Shown here one piece after another: positions 47,228 through 60,611 of a stretch of 64,000 bases of DNA. The stretch spans positions 15,785,001-15,849,000 of the forward strand of contig NC_092470.1 in the NCBI RefSeq assembly GCF_047495875.1, given 5' to 3'. The notes under the pieces are model-generated. The model was not told where the DNA came from. It ran no database searches and saw nothing but the letters and a program-made list of their open reading frames with translations. Position 1 is the stretch's first letter, and each line of letters begins with the position of its first letter. The DNA is from Pithys albifrons albifrons. Lineage: Eukaryota; Chordata; Aves; Passeriformes; Thamnophilidae. A program made the position numbers and the translations under genes.

Positions 47228-50104
47228 AAACCAAGATAGGGAATAAAGGCTGAGAGATGCTGGCTGTATTTTAAGCTTCCTCCTTGGGTGCCAAAGGAGT
47301 CCTTGGAGTTTTGTTGCTGCTACTTTTGTTCCTTTTATAGTTTCCATTCAAGCCCCAGGCTTTCAGCTCTCCTTTGTCTTGGCCCTGTTTTTCCCAAGCA
47401 GTTGACATGAGAATCTGTTCAGAAAGATGGTGGAAGTTCATCCAGGAGCATTGCCCCATTTTTAGTCCAGGGCTGTAGTTTTTGACTCTTTGGTGGAAAT
47501 TTGGAAGAGAGTGACATTTCCCATGCTTCTGTAGAGAAAATATTTAATTTTAGAAGAGTTTTGTCTGAAAACATGTGACAATGGGGTGCAAGAATGCTCA
47601 AACTCAATCCTAATGTTGAGTTTTGTCACTGTGCTATCTGAGATTGGAGAGGCATCTTAAAGGTGGAAGAAATAGAGGTTGTGTGAGTTTTTAGACTTTC
47701 TCTCTTTTTTTGGTTCCTTGAATATCTGACTTAATGTGTCTGGTTTTCACTTGTGGCCTGTTCTTTCTCCTTTATCAGGACCTTAGACATCTTAGAGTTG
47801 GTCAACTGAGCCAAACCAGAGAGGATTCCAGAAAAGATATTCCTTTCCCTGTATGGATGTCTTTGCTTGGCACTGTCACTTATCCAGCCCACTTTTAGCC
47901 ATGTCTCCATGGTCTAAGCCCAGCTTATTCTGTTGAGACTTTATATATGTATATATTCAAAAGCAAATTATGTACCTGAACTGGGAATAATTTGATTGCT
48001 GCTGTGAGAATGCACACACTGCTGATCCTGAGAAATGGAGCTGTCGTTTACTGATTTAATGAGTAAATAATGAGCTATTCTGAAATATTGTAGGGTTATT
48101 GTGCCAGTAGTTCTCTTTGGGTCTTGATACACATTTTAACTCCAGTTGTTTTTTCTGTTGTGTGTGCGTGTGGTTTTTTAAAAATCTGAAGTTTATTTTT
48201 GCAGTGGTGCTTGGAAAGCTGTAAATGATCCACAAGGAATTAACAGACAAAAGTCCCTGGCTCTGCTCCACCCTATTGAAGTCGATGGCAAAACTCCCAT
48301 TGAATTCAGTGGAAGTAGGGCTTGTGAGACCAAACAATAAATTCGTTTTATGATCACAATATCTTTCTATGTCCTGTTCTTAGTGCTTTCTGTGGCTGGG
48401 GTGTGAGGTCCTAGTATGATGATGAATGGCATAGACAAATCACAAGAATCTTCTCAGGTGAAATATAGACTTGTGAAGGTGAAATATCTAAATTTGAAAG
48501 CTGTGGGTAGGCTTCACCTCTCAGGCAGTATTTTGGAAACATGCACTCAAATTCTGTTAATGAGAATACATACAAAATATTTGAGTGGTTGAACTGCCTC
48601 TGCATCCACTATGTAGCCAGCATGTGTAGAAGAACCTTTTCCCTTTCCTGCCTGTAAAAAGTGCAGTTTTTAGAGCCATGGGACTGAGAGGAATCAGCAA
48701 ATCGAATCTCCTGCCTGGACAAGTGGATATGTCACAAATCCCATTCAAAAACTAAGCAGGAGGAGATGGATCATCTCTAGTCAAATATCCTGCAAATGCA
48801 GTGCCTGTGGTTAGAAATTTGCAGAAGCTTTTATCTCTCTGTTCTGGCACATCTATCAGCGTTCAAACTATTCTGTTAAATAATAGGAAGGTATAAATAG
48901 CTCAGAGGTAAAGTTCTTATTCATCTTGTTCTGTCAGTAGACTGCAAATGATTTGATGAAGAAAAAAAATCAGTATGCTACATTTTACATAGGACCCATG
49001 ACTCCATGGCACAGCCAAATACTCAAGGATAGAATCCTAGTCTAGCATCTTATCCCCTGCTTTTTAAAGACTTTATCCCAAAAACGTGTCTTGAGCTAAG
49101 AGCTCTGTTTTGTAAAGTTTTCCTATTGATTCCTTCCCTGGAGTTTGTGCCTTTTGGAGGAGATGGGGCATTGCTAATTGCTTCAGCTGTTCTTAACTGT
49201 TACAGGGCACTTGAGCAGAACTGTGTAGCCTGAGTGTGTGTGCTTTGTAAAATAACCCTTTGGCCTTGCAGAATGGGAGGATTAACAGGTTTAGCCTTCT
49301 TGATTTGTTTCAAATTATTTTGTATGTGATATTCATCCAGAGGGCAACATAGCTGAAGGTAAGGCAAGGTTGTCACTAGACTGTCCAAAGATGAGTGCCA
49401 TGGAAATAAAGTGCTATTGTTGCTCTTTCAGCAATGACACTGACTGAAATAAAAGACATCTGGGTAGGAAATAGCAGCCTGCTTTCAAGGAGCATCCATA
49501 GTGTACCTCAGCTCTCCATGAATGCTAGCCCTGCTAGGCAACCAGGAAAGGGAGCTGCAGGCAGCCGTGAGCCAGGCCAAAGACAGAAAAAGAAAAGAAG
49601 CCTAACCCTGAGAAAAAGGGGTGCATTCTTCCTAATTGTGCTTTGGGCTGGAAGTCTTTTTATTTTTGTCTTTTGTTGCATTTTCCTTCTTCCTTTTCAT
49701 ACCCCAGCAGCAGCCAGTGGGTGTCAGGGCTGGAGAGTGTTCGATGGCTGTATCCTACCACTCCTGCTCTGCCCGACCTTGAGGTGGGCTTGGGGCTCAT
49801 TTTAGGAGAACTGCAACACGTCTGCTTGTTCATCTTGCAGAATGGGGCCATGGGAGCTGGGTCAGACTGCAGCATTGACCGTGACCCTTGGGAAGGGAGC
49901 GTAAACCCCACCATCTGCTGAAGAACAGAGTCTGGCTCTGGATGACAATGGAGTTGCAGTTTCACCTAAGGGTAAACATCCAGCTGTAATGGACAAGGTT
50001 TTTTTCAAATGTCTGGTGGCTGACATCAAGTTCAAAGTGTTTCCAGCCTTTAACAGATATCTCTAGACAGTACTTTGAAGAGGGCAGGGGTAGGCAGGAA
50101 GGGG

Positions 50105-50180
50105 TGAAATAGCATGCCCAGGGTTAGGTGAGAAGTCAGTGGCAGAGAAAATTTAATTCTCTCCTCTGCCCAGGCTGTGT
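50105..50180 (-). mobile_element. MIR-like SINE fragment (probable)
   Basis: gtgaaatagcatgcccaggg followed by ttaggtgagaagtcagtggc and agag resembles the reverse complement of the MIR segment gtgacttgcccaaggtcac...agcaagtcagtggcagag. It is diverged but the blocks are collinear. Confidence 0.45.
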
Positions 50181-51414
50181 CACCCTCACTTCTGGGCCAT
50201 TTTTTCTCTCTTCAGTTTGTGCAAGTAGATTAAACATCAGTTAAAATTAGAGCGTGAGGGACAACAAAAAAGGGGGAGGGTGTTGCTCAGAGGAGAGAGA
50301 AATTATTTTGTGCAAGAGCTAAAGGATGCTCGGGCAGCACAGGGCAGCAGGGCAAGAGCAGTGACAGCACCAGTGGAAAATGCTTGAGGTCATAAAGGAT
50401 GCAGGACCAGGAGCTGTCTAGGTGGGGAGAGAAGCTCTGCATGGTAATGGTCTTGCCTCTCAGACACATTTCTTGCTGTCTGTTTTGTCTTTAATATTTC
50501 CCTGTTCTCTTTTCCTTTATTATTAGATGTGCACCTGCAACAAACAGGTTCTAAAATATTTGTAATTTTTTTTATTTATTTAATCAAAGCCTATCATATA
50601 TGCCTCCCATCTTTAAACACTAGGGCAGAGATACCCTCTGGGGATCTAGGGGTGAGTGAAGTAACCTGAGGCATCTCCTGCCTTTTAGCACAGGCTTGGG
50701 GTTAAAATGCAAGGAAGGCTGCTGGCAGGGCCAGCTGTAGCTCAGGCAGCAGCCTCAAGAGGGAGAGAAGGCTTTCTCACAGGCTTTTATGACCAATGTT
50801 CAAAGAGAAATGCCTTTAGAGAAGAAAAGGCTGGGCTTTCTGGCTGTACAAAACTCAGCCCTGCAAATCTGTTCCATGCCTAATCCTTTCCTTTGCTCCT
50901 GCTGATGGCTGGGGACTACTTTCTAAACCTGGGGACTTTAAAGCTTAGCCTGGGATGAGAAGTCTCACCTAAATAGATGCAAGTCTGCACTTTGTCTCCT
51001 CAGTCAGAGATGCATCATCCCTATGTATGACAGGAGGGGAGCAAACTGATTTGTTCCCTTGAACTGAAGGATGCCCTGGCACTGTGTGGTTGATCACTGG
51101 ACAAGATTAGCACAATCGAACAAATGACCAATAAAATAACTAACAAATGAAAAAAACTCTGCTTCTAGCAAAGAAGCTGTCTATTTAAAGGCAGCAAGAT
51201 GTTTGCAGCACCAGCCCTAGCAACAAGGACAAAAGTTATCCCAAACATGTGTGTGAAGCAGAGCTCCAAACACGTGAGGCCAAGCCACCATGAACCCACT
51301 GTATCATGCTATTAATAGGAAGGGGGCCTTCATTTACTTCTTAAAGGGTGATGCCAAAGCATGAGAAGAAATTTGTGGTGCATGTAAAGAAGCAGCATGT
51401 TGGGCCATATCTAA

Positions 51415-51625
51415 CTGCCAGAGTAATTATTTTCTGCTATGCAAATTATCAGGAGCAAATCCACTGCAGTACATCTCTATGTATTTAATTATCATCAAGA
51501 GCTGGAGTTGAGGGACTAGATTTAATATGTTCATAATGAAATAGCCAGAATTTGTGTGTATATTTGCAGAGAACTCGTTATTTTGCCACAGCTGGATTTG
51601 TTTATTTTAAATAAATCATTATGGC
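51415..51625. promoter_or_regulatory. AT-rich octamer/homeodomain block (candidate conserved element)
   Basis: The block contains gagtaattattttctg, an exact octamer ATGCAAAT (51439-51446) running into tatc, tatttaattatcatc, gttcataatgaaatag and ttaaataaatcattatgg. No repeat-family signature is present. The density of TAAT cores plus an octamer is typical of developmental enhancers. The role is inference from motifs. Confidence 0.27.
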
Positions 51626-51830
51626 AGATACAATTTCTGTGTCCTTGCCCATTTGCCAATTTATCGTAAAAATTGTGGTTTCATTTATATGGGTGGTTTC
51701 TATCAAACACACATCACCCCTCTTGCTTGCAAGCTGCATGTTTCTCTATGTTTTAAGGAGGAGTTCAATGCAAAGAGAAGGCATATGTCCATGGGTAAAC
51801 CAGGAGTGGAGGAGCAGGAGGAATTAGCAT

Positions 51831-51888
51831 GGATAGGTTAAGGTTTTGTAAGGTTAAGGACCTGGATAGGTTAAGGTTTTGTAAGGTT
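51831..51888 (+). repeat. 33-bp tandem duplication (about 1.75 copies)
   Basis: The 25-bp string beginning GGATAGGTTAAGGTTTTGTA and ending AGGTT occurs identically at 51831-51855 and 51864-51888, separated by aaggacct. Perfect identity suggests a recent local duplication. The inner AAGGTT/AAGGTTTTG strings make a further short sub-repeat. Confidence 0.9.
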
Positions 51889-54800
51889 TTGGGTCTTCCT
51901 ACTTGTGGGATGAAAACTGGAATTTTAACCTCACTCATTTGTTTGGACTTCACCCAAGCCTTTTATTGTTCAATGGCTATTTGATGGTGTGTATGGGGCA
52001 AGTTAGTGCTTTTGGATTCTAGGGAATATTTTATATTTTCTCATAATAACAAGAAACAACTGAAGTGTACACAGGATGCGGGATTACCACTCTGAACCTG
52101 AGATGGTTCCTCTTAAGCTTCAGACATTCCGGACCAGAGCTTTACTAAAGATATTAAGGATATCAATTCAAGATTCAAGTTGTAAGAAAAATATTAAAAC
52201 TGGGAAGAAATACTTTTGCCACTTTGTCATGATTTGGTGGTTTTCTGTTAATGGAACTCTTGGAAAAAGAGATCTGAAAGCCTGCAGTGTAGGTGGCTGT
52301 TCTGCCAAGAAAAATCATGTTGTGTAGACCCCAGGAGTAGTGTATGTGACCTGATCCTGTTAAAAACTTGAAGTCTGCAGCTTTTGAGGAGATGCTCCAT
52401 ATTGGCCCAAGCTTCAGTCAGCAAAACTGATCATTAAGGACAGATTTATTTCCTGTGTCTTCTGACTTGTAGCTTTGCTCACCTTGTTCTGATAGGAGCA
52501 ACCTGGATGCAGGTGGCTTGTGCTTGACACCCAACTGTTTTTTGTGGTCACTGTTTCAAAAAGTGGGAGGAAGGCTCCGAGCTGGCTGGCTCCTGAGGTG
52601 CCATGGCAGTGCCAGGTGAAAACACAGTTGCAATGCAATTAGAAACACAAACTATTGCCAAGCCTTTGTGTTCTTTGTTTCCTCTTGTGGATACCAACTT
52701 AAGTTACAAAACACAATAAACCAGGGGTAACGAAGGGTCACGAAGGTACCGTGCTGTGTCACGGGTGGTGGGTTGGGGCCAGCTCCTGGTGACATGTCTG
52801 TGAGGATGCCCACAGGACCCTTATTCACAGTGTCCATGAACTGGTTTGTGAATAATTGATGGGTACCCTGAGGTTCTGTCTCCCCCTCCTCCCCAGGATG
52901 TCCTTTTCTGTGTTAGTTTATTTTTTGAATAATTAACAGACTTTGTGACTGCCTGCCTATCTGTCCTGCTGGAATTCCTCTCCAGCTGCTCTCATCCCTC
53001 TCCACAGCCCCTCCCTTTCCTGTGATCTGACTCATGTTGGTATGACTGATGTGGATATGAAGTTCCTCAAGCAACCTTAAACGCATCTTCTGCAGCCATT
53101 GGTGGCAAGGACAAGAGCCTGTTCCCTCTCTCTTCCCAGTCCATCCACCTTGCTATGATGGTAGCAATGGTATGGACAGTTGAGAAGCTGTGGTGCTTTT
53201 TCATGTCACTGGGAAAATGAGCTATTGAAAGTGCTAACTTCCTTTCTGCTCCTGTGCTGTCCTCTCTTCCCAGAGGACGGTTCTCCCAGTAGAAGAAGGG
53301 AAGACCTAAGGCATAAAAGAGCTGCTGGAGATATTTGCTCTATGTTTTGGGCTTTGTATAAATGGTCAGCAGTAAGGGTGCATGCTGTGACCATGGTGAT
53401 TTTTGTGTAAAAGCCTAGGATTCCAGGGAAATGCTGGTTTCTGGGCATGTATTTGGGAGCAGAAAATGCTAAGAATTATGCATGTTGAACCTGAACCTCT
53501 TCTCATTGTTAACAGAAGACTATGCCAGGTTTTTCCTCTGGACCTCATATGAAGACCATCTACCTCTTTTAATAACTTAAAAAATAAACTTGCTTCCCTT
53601 GGCTTGCTGCTCCCCAGACCCACGTTTTAATTGACACACAGCTTGTGGTGTGGCTGGAGGCTCTGCCAATAGCACACACATTCCCGGCATGGCAGGCAGA
53701 TAGGCCCCCTCCCTCGTCACCCTCATTCCAAGCAAACATCAGACAACCATCCGGCTTTGATGTGGGTCCCGGGTTTGAAGCCTCAAAAGAGGAATCTTTG
53801 GAGCCCCATTTGCACTGTTCCTTGTGCCAAAAATTGCAGCAATGTCATAATGGCCAAGCAAGTGTCCTCAGCATGGTGGAGGGAATATTTTGCAGCTCTT
53901 CAGCAGACATGGTTATGCTGAAAAATAATCAAGAGCAGCCTAGGCTTGGCAGGGATTTGGGCTGTGAAAACAATAATAATATTTAGGGATGGCAAATGGG
54001 TGATAGGGCTGTTGTTGGACCATCTGAGGCACTTGTCAGAGGACATTAGCCCTGCAATTAGGGGAAGCTGGAGGAGGAAGGGAAGACAGCAAGAGCAATA
54101 CTGCCGTGGGGAGGGCTTTGTGTCAGCATACAAAGCTTTTTTCTCAGCAGGGCTGCAGGGATTTGCTCAGGTCTCCTCCCAGATAAATTAATTCAGTACA
54201 GCACCTGCTCCTTTAATATGGCCAGGCTAACTCCACTGAAGACCTGGCCTTTCTTTCTTTCCCTTTTTTCATTTCTTCCTTTTTTTTTTTTTAATGACAT
54301 GAAAGCAGCCTGTGAACTCCCTTCTCCTCTTCCCCTCTAAACCACACATTCTCATGGAGGGTGAGATTGTTTCTCCCAGAAAAACAACTGGGAAACACCC
54401 CCCACCCCCCCAAACCAACAGTTGAAAGATTTAGAACAAAACCCACCAAAAGAAAAAAAACCCAACCATACTGGCAAGAGGTGAAGGGTATGTAATTGCT
54501 ATTCCTTCTGCAGCCCACTAAAGCTGCATGTTTTAACCATCTGAGGACAGCAGGAAATTTTTTCTTCCAAGAGAGTCAAATGTGGGGTTTGCATTTTCTT
54601 TCTTTTCAGAAGGAGTGTAGGGCAAAAGAGGTGGACTTCATTTTCCTTGGGATTAGCTAAAGCTCCCTTCACTTTTATGTTGGCAACATGAGGTTTCACC
54701 AGACCTCTGATCCTGTGCTTAATAAAAATATAGCGTTACTGTCAAACTGCAAACCAGAGGGCTCGAACTTAACTGGATTAAAGAGCATTTGAGGCATCGT

Positions 54801-55635
54801 TCTTGGCTTTATGGAGCAATGGTGTGGGGGCTGCTGCGGTCCCAAATTCAGCCTGAGCGTGGTGGGGGTCCCATTCACTTCTGCTGACTAGAGAACCTCA
54901 GGCTGAATTTTCTTCCAGGATATTTGACTTAGTGCTCAGATGTCACATAGCCTGCAACTCCATGGATTTATTCTTGACAATGCACCATTGGCAGCAGGCT
55001 CACTAGTCAGTGGGGTGCACCTCATATTCATGGAGATGTATGCACAAGCTTTAATTGCAAATAAATGTGCTGAGCCACATTTGCTTATAGTTTGATGTTT
55101 GCTGTTCCCATATGAATAAACATCCCTGGCTGCTCCTCTCTGTCCCGCACACACCCTTGAGACCACTTTCACAGCCTGTTTGTCGTTGTTCGTTCTTGGT
55201 TTACTCTTTGGACACTTGACAGATTTTGGAGGTCTTTTCTGGCCTCCACTGATGGTCCAGTGTACTGTGGGTTTAATGGTGTGTTTTACAAGGGAGCAGA
55301 AGCCTTGGAGCATCCACTAGTGCCATGTTGTGTGATGTGCCTCTAGTCTTGTTGACTGCCTGCATGCTTAGATGAATCCCAGTAATGTATGTCCAGTAAT
55401 GAGCATGGGCTAATTGCCTAGGCAGATAGAAAAATAGATAGGTAATTTGTAGCTATTTAATTTTACATTAGGCAGAGGGATGTAGGGGCAGAGGCTAATG
55501 TTGTTGGCATTTCTTTTCAGAGTTGTTAACCAGATATGCTGCCTCTGGGGCATAACAATGCCTCCCTTGGTAGAGCTCTCTAATACTTTTATTACATTCT
55601 TATTAATTTAGCAGTGGCCTAAAGTCTATGAGGCA

Positions 55636-55690
55636 CCTTCCAAGGCATGATCCTTGCCCTGAGGACCTTACAGACTAATTCCAGAGCATG
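55636..55690 (+). mobile_element. ancient LINE2/MIR-like fragment (tentative)
   Basis: ccaaggcatgatccttgccc, tgaggaccttacagactaat resembles the widespread pattern tccctgccctcaaggagcttacagtctaat found in L2/CR1-related relics. It is short and diverged. Confidence 0.3.
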
Positions 55691-56815
55691 ATACAACTAG
55701 GGATTACTCAGTGAGGGCAAGGGCCTAATGGAGTAAGAAATGGTTTGTGTTAGATAAATGGATAAGGATGAATCAGTGGAAGAGTTAATCATGTCGTTCC
55801 TTACAAGCGTATGGGGATAAGCAGCTCCTTAGGAGGTCCATGGTGTCTTTCCAAGCAGAGACCATAGTTGAAGGTTGTCTTCTGTCTCCCAGCTTCATAC
55901 GGATGGCTGGTCTGGGAAGCAACATGCTCCAAGTGCAGGAAGTTATGTGAGTAAATGGTCTGGTCAACAAAACTGTTGGTTGTAACCTCTAAAAGTGCCC
56001 AAGTCCTATTCTCCCAAGGACACTGACAGCTCCCCCCATAGCCCTCTAGATGCAGAGGGCTGTTTTTTTCATTTTATTTAAAATGAAATTGCAGAGCTAT
56101 GCCTTTTTGCTGCTGATTTAATTTCTGGGGAAACCACAAACTGATGGTCCCAAACAAAAGAGCCATCCAGGAGGCTGGGGAAAGGGCTGGAGGGGAGCGG
56201 GGGCTGGAAAGACTTATGCTCAGGGGTGGCCCAAGGGTCCCCCTGCTCTCCCAGCACCTGTCCTCCCTGTTTGAAGCCTGTAAGCTGCCCAGCAAGGCCA
56301 GTGGCTTGTGGGACAGATGGGTCTGCAACAGCTGATGGAGCTCAGGGCAGGCGGGATGAAAGTGAGACGAGCCCTCCCATGGCTGGTGTGAGCCAGTGGG
56401 GAACATTTGGTGTCCATGTGGCATCTGGCAGCAGAGTTTGCTTCTCTGGCATTTCCTTTGGTGAAAGGAAGAGCAAAGCAATTTGCTTCCAAGCAGCTGC
56501 TCTGCTCCTCTGGGAGGGAACAGCAGCCTCCTCCTCCTCTTCCCTGTCCCAGCCCTTTGGCAGGATGCTGCATCACAGACCCCTAAATTAACACCCTCAG
56601 CCCCAGGTAAACCTCCTTTACCCTAATTTACTCTTTCATATTATTTTACTGCTAAGAAAGGAAAACCCTCTGCCTCACTTACTTTAAAAACTAGTTGCTG
56701 TGGCAACTGGACACTGGTTTTAAAGTGCTCGGCTCTGTCTTCTTGACATCATTGTTTGACTTTCAGTTGCTGGAGCAACAGATCTCTGGGAAGAACCAGT
56801 GAGACCGAGGCTACT

Positions 56816-56833
56816 CTTTCTTTCTTTCTTTCT
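56816..56833 (+). repeat. (TTTC)4 microsatellite
   Basis: Four TTTC units with flanking ctc. A simple repeat. Confidence 0.8.
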
Positions 56834-57731
56834 CCACGTTGCTTTTCTTTGAGGCTCAAGAGCACCAGCAATGGTTTGCTTTTCAGTGAAGACACACACT
56901 GTTAACATATGATGGGAAGATGTCAGGCAGTATTAGAAGAAATGAAGGTTAGGTCAAAGGCTCATTACAATGGGGGAATTCCTACAAAACTCAGAAAAAG
57001 AGTGAGAGAGAGAATGAATGAGCCATTATATTTCCCAAGATCAGAGGGTTAGAGGAGTGCCTCCAGCACACTCAGTGTTAGACATTTACCATGTCATATT
57101 TTTCTACTGGTTTTTCTGAACCCCAAATTTTTCAAAAGCAGAGACATAGCTGGGATGAGGAGCAGAGAATGGAAAATGCCATCAGATATAACTATATAAG
57201 TCAATACCACAATATAGCTCCTTCATTTCCGCTTCATGAAATATTACACTTATAGCTTCCTTCCAAAAAGTTTTTCTTTCTGTCCATGTTGTTTCTGGCC
57301 AAAGAGCAGCTGTTTAACCCATCCCAGACAGCTTTCCTCCACAGTGGGATACAGGAGGGCATGTAGGACAGCTATTTCCTTAATTACTGCTTTCTAAAAG
57401 CTATGTGTCCTCCATGTTGATTGTGCAGGGCTGTGGCTGCACCCACAGGGAGTTTGGGAGGGTACTGCCCATCAGATGCACCAATGTCACCCTGTGCCAG
57501 CAGCCACTGGGACAAGGGCATCTTGAAGAGGATGCACTGAGACTTCAAGAGCCAGAACACTGTCCTTTGTTAAAATGCTTAGAGCCAGGAATACTCAACT
57601 CCATTTTCCCTGAGACTCTCCACTGGGTTTATGCACTGTGGTGGCTGAGAGCACCCTGGTCCTAGCTGAGCTCTTTGGGTGAACAAACACCATATTCCTG
57701 CACAGAGCTTTTTGTGTAATTTGGCTGGTTT

Positions 57732-57803
57732 TCATAGAATGGTTTGTGTTGGGGAGGACCTTTAAGATCATCTAGTTCCAACCCCCCTGCTATGGGATGG
57801 AGG
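57732..57803 (-). mobile_element. CR1 LINE 3'-end fragment
   Basis: tcatagaatggtttgtgttg, gggaggacctttaagatcat and ctagttccaacccccctgct is a reverse-complement CR1 tail, truncated about 70 bp in. Confidence 0.9.
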
Positions 57804-58179
57804 TTTCCTCTGGGCTTTCCTTGGAGCTTCAGGTGGCAACAGCTACTGGCTTTTAACCTGGTGCTGAATTTACAGTTCTCTAGGTTTGAGTTTTGAGTTT
57901 CTTCCTGGCATGAGGCTGGCCAGGTGTGGTATAAAGGCCAGAGCAGGAGTGAGACTGGAGGTAGAATGATGCATGAACTGGAATAAAGTTTTGGTTTTGT
58001 GCATTAAATTATTAATAAGTGAAATGTCAAATCAGGGGCTGTTTTTTGGCAAACGTTTTATTCTTAAAACTTAAATGACAAATTACTGCTCTTTCAGCAG
58101 GCTAAACATGTCCTTGATTGCCTGATAACACATCTATAGAATTTCAGTTTGTGTCAGTGAATTAGGAATGGCTTTATGT

Positions 58180-58315
58180 AATGCTGTTGGATGGAATAGG
58201 ATTAATGAAAATTAAAATACAGTTCTTAATAAAAATGCAATTTAAAGGTAAATTTTGAAAACAAATTTGAGAAATAGTTATTAAAATGTTGGTGTAAAAG
58301 TAAAGGAAACTGTCA
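58180..58315. promoter_or_regulatory. AT-rich TAAT-dense block (candidate element)
   Basis: ataggattaatgaaaattaa, cttaataaaaatgcaattta and atagttattaaaatg lie within 130 bp of a CR1 insertion but carry no repeat signature themselves. The TAAT density suggests a regulatory block. The evidence is compositional only. Confidence 0.18.
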
Positions 58316-58332
58316 TTAAAAGGTATTTAGAC

Positions 58333-58433
58333 TCAGCATCATGAAGGTTGGAAAAGACCTCTAAGGTCATCGAGTCCCATCATTAACCCAGCACTGCCAA
58401 GTCCACCACTAAACCATGTCCCCAATGCCCCAA
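58333..58433 (-). mobile_element. CR1 LINE 3'-end fragment
   Basis: gaaggttggaaaagacctct, aaggtcatcgagtcccatca, ttaacccagcactgccaagt, ccaccactaaaccatgtccc is a clean reverse-complement CR1 tail. It is the same subfamily type as the plus-oriented copy at 40325 (which has ggcagtgctgggttaatgg). The first bases of the tail are missing (actcagcatcat in place of the usual tcatagaatcat repeat). Confidence 0.93.
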
Positions 58434-60247
58434 AAGTTCTTAAAAAGTCCCAGCTTTTATTTTGTTCTGAGAATTCCTGCTAATGTATCTGACTGTCCAG
58501 CTCATACCAGCTTTCCATATATATAAAAAAGTGCAAACTTTTCCACAATGAAGTTCTGGTTTCAGTATTACACCCTCAGTGCCCACAGTATACACAGAAT
58601 TCAAATTAACAAATATACATGCCTCAAAGTCTACACAATGTCAGCCACAAATATGCAGGCAAGAATGCTGGTTGCTAGAGCTTGGAGTCAGCTATTAGTG
58701 AACATTTGTATGGTGCTCAGATAATTTGTTCTTAAATGCCACACATGTACCACATGGTTCAGATGTGGTTTGAGGAGCTATAAAATGGGATTTCAAACTG
58801 GTTCTGTCCCTGCTCTTAAAGCCATGGCTCAATTAGGGTTCAGATGCATCTCAGCTATGGGTCTGGCATCCTGAGTCAGGGATATTGTGACTAACTGGGG
58901 TTTGTGGAGGCTAAAAGGCACAGATGCAGCTGCTTATTAGTGAATTTGTGCACGTGCCAGTCTGCAGTGAAATGTACTTGAAATAACCTATCCTGGATGC
59001 CTCTATGAGGATGATGGCCGTGATGATTTAGCTATTTTGGTTCACTTTGAATTATTCATGTATTTGAAAACACTCATAAATTATTTGTGTTTTCACTAAA
59101 TATATAATTTAAAACCCCAAATCCTTCTGACAAAATATATTTATTTATTTCTTGCTGCTCTGAGAGGCTGCCCCCACCTTGAAACAGCCCTTCAGCTGTA
59201 GGCTCGAGGGGAGCTGCATTGTCAGGGCACAGTGATGTCAGGCATCAGCATCCCTGCCTTAACCCCTGCCAACAGGGTATCAGCCCCTATTTCATCAGGA
59301 AAAAGGAAGATTCTTATAAAACTTAGATCTAGCCCCAACTTGTTTTCTTTGACTTCTAGGTACTAGGTTTTGGAGAGTGGTGACCATCTTGCACACATGG
59401 GTTCAGGATTTAGAGTCTGCTTTCACAAGATGGCACACCTGGATTTAAAGTGCCCAGCAGTGGATTAAAGGAGCTTGATCCCTGTGATGCAAAGTTCTGA
59501 TCTGGTACAAATTCACCACCTGGTTCAGATGCATTCAACTGCTTTGTGACATAACTTGATCCTGGGAACCTTTATGCCAAGTCCAGTGCTGTCTATCATC
59601 TTCAGGCTGACAAAATGTGTCCAACTAACTTAAAGCTGGAGCACATCATATCATGTGCTCAGGCTAATTCAGCAAAAATGTGTTTGTGTTTGATCCAGAT
59701 CGAATCTGTCCTGCCACAAAATCTAAGAGTACAACAGATGTGATATTAATAGATGTGGAACCACAGCCTAAGCCTCTCCCCTCCCCAAACATCTGCAGCA
59801 GAGGGGGGATGGCAGTGCTGGGAGGAGGCATACTGCAGGGACAGCACTTCTGCACTCGTTTAACTGTGTGAATTTCCCAGTGCTTACATTAATTTTAAAG
59901 AAAGCACTTTGGCATAACTGAAGAAAAATCTGGTCCCTTCCTCTCAGGGAAGTTGATTCTTCCAGGGGAAGTCTGAGTACCTGCTCTCTAATGAAGCATC
60001 TTAACATACCATGTAGTTTTTCTCTCGTTTTTTTTTTCTCACAACCCTTTCACTGCAGTAGAACTGCTTTATCTAGCTATTATATTAGTAGTTTTTTAAC
60101 CTCTTTGGGCTTCATTTTACCTTAAAGATCTTGATTTCACCAGGATGTGATATTCCCCTTAACAGCCCAATGTCAATACTGAACCCTTAAAAAATGTGCC
60201 TTTTATTTGATTGCTTCTGAGAGATCAAAATCTGTGTTTTCCCTAGT

Positions 60248-60279
60248 TAAAAAAAAAAAAGAAAAAAAAGGAAAAAAAA
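60248..60279 (+). repeat. A-rich tract
   Basis: Runs of 12, 8 and 8 A residues interrupted by single or double G. Low complexity. Confidence 0.85.
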
Positions 60280-60460
60280 CCCTCAAAGCCTCATAGTTTT
60301 CCATGAGATTCCCTGCTGTTTTTTCCCTCTTGCATTGACTCTACATTCCACTAGAAATCTTTCCTCTTCGTGGCTTCTGTCATAAGGATTTAGATCTGCC
60401 CCCCTGTCTCCCCTACCCGTCCCCCCATTAGCTGATTAATGTGCTTTCATTTTGTCTAAA

Positions 60461-60483
60461 GTGTGTGTGTGAGTGTGTGTGCA
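60461..60483 (+). repeat. GT dinucleotide-rich microsatellite
   Basis: gtgtgtgtgtgagtgtgtgt followed by gca is a short interrupted (GT)n. Confidence 0.85.
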
Positions 60484-60611
60484 CGTCCTCAACAAAAGCC
60501 TTTTCTCTCTTCATCTCTATATTCTGGGATTGAGGCCAAGTTGTGATTGTAATAATGTAATCTCTCCTGAATACTTCAAGTGATGGGAAAAAATGAGATT
60601 TTGAAAATGAA

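Noticed and set aside
47937..47958. tatatatgtatatattc as a promoter TATA element
   Set aside because: An isolated AT tract without CpG, CCAAT or exon-like context.
49434..49805. 123-codon plus frame with a hydrophobic run resembling a membrane segment
   Set aside because: The hydrophobic part comes from a T-rich tract (tttttatttttgtcttttgt). The N-terminal half is random-looking, and an overlapping frame is equally open.
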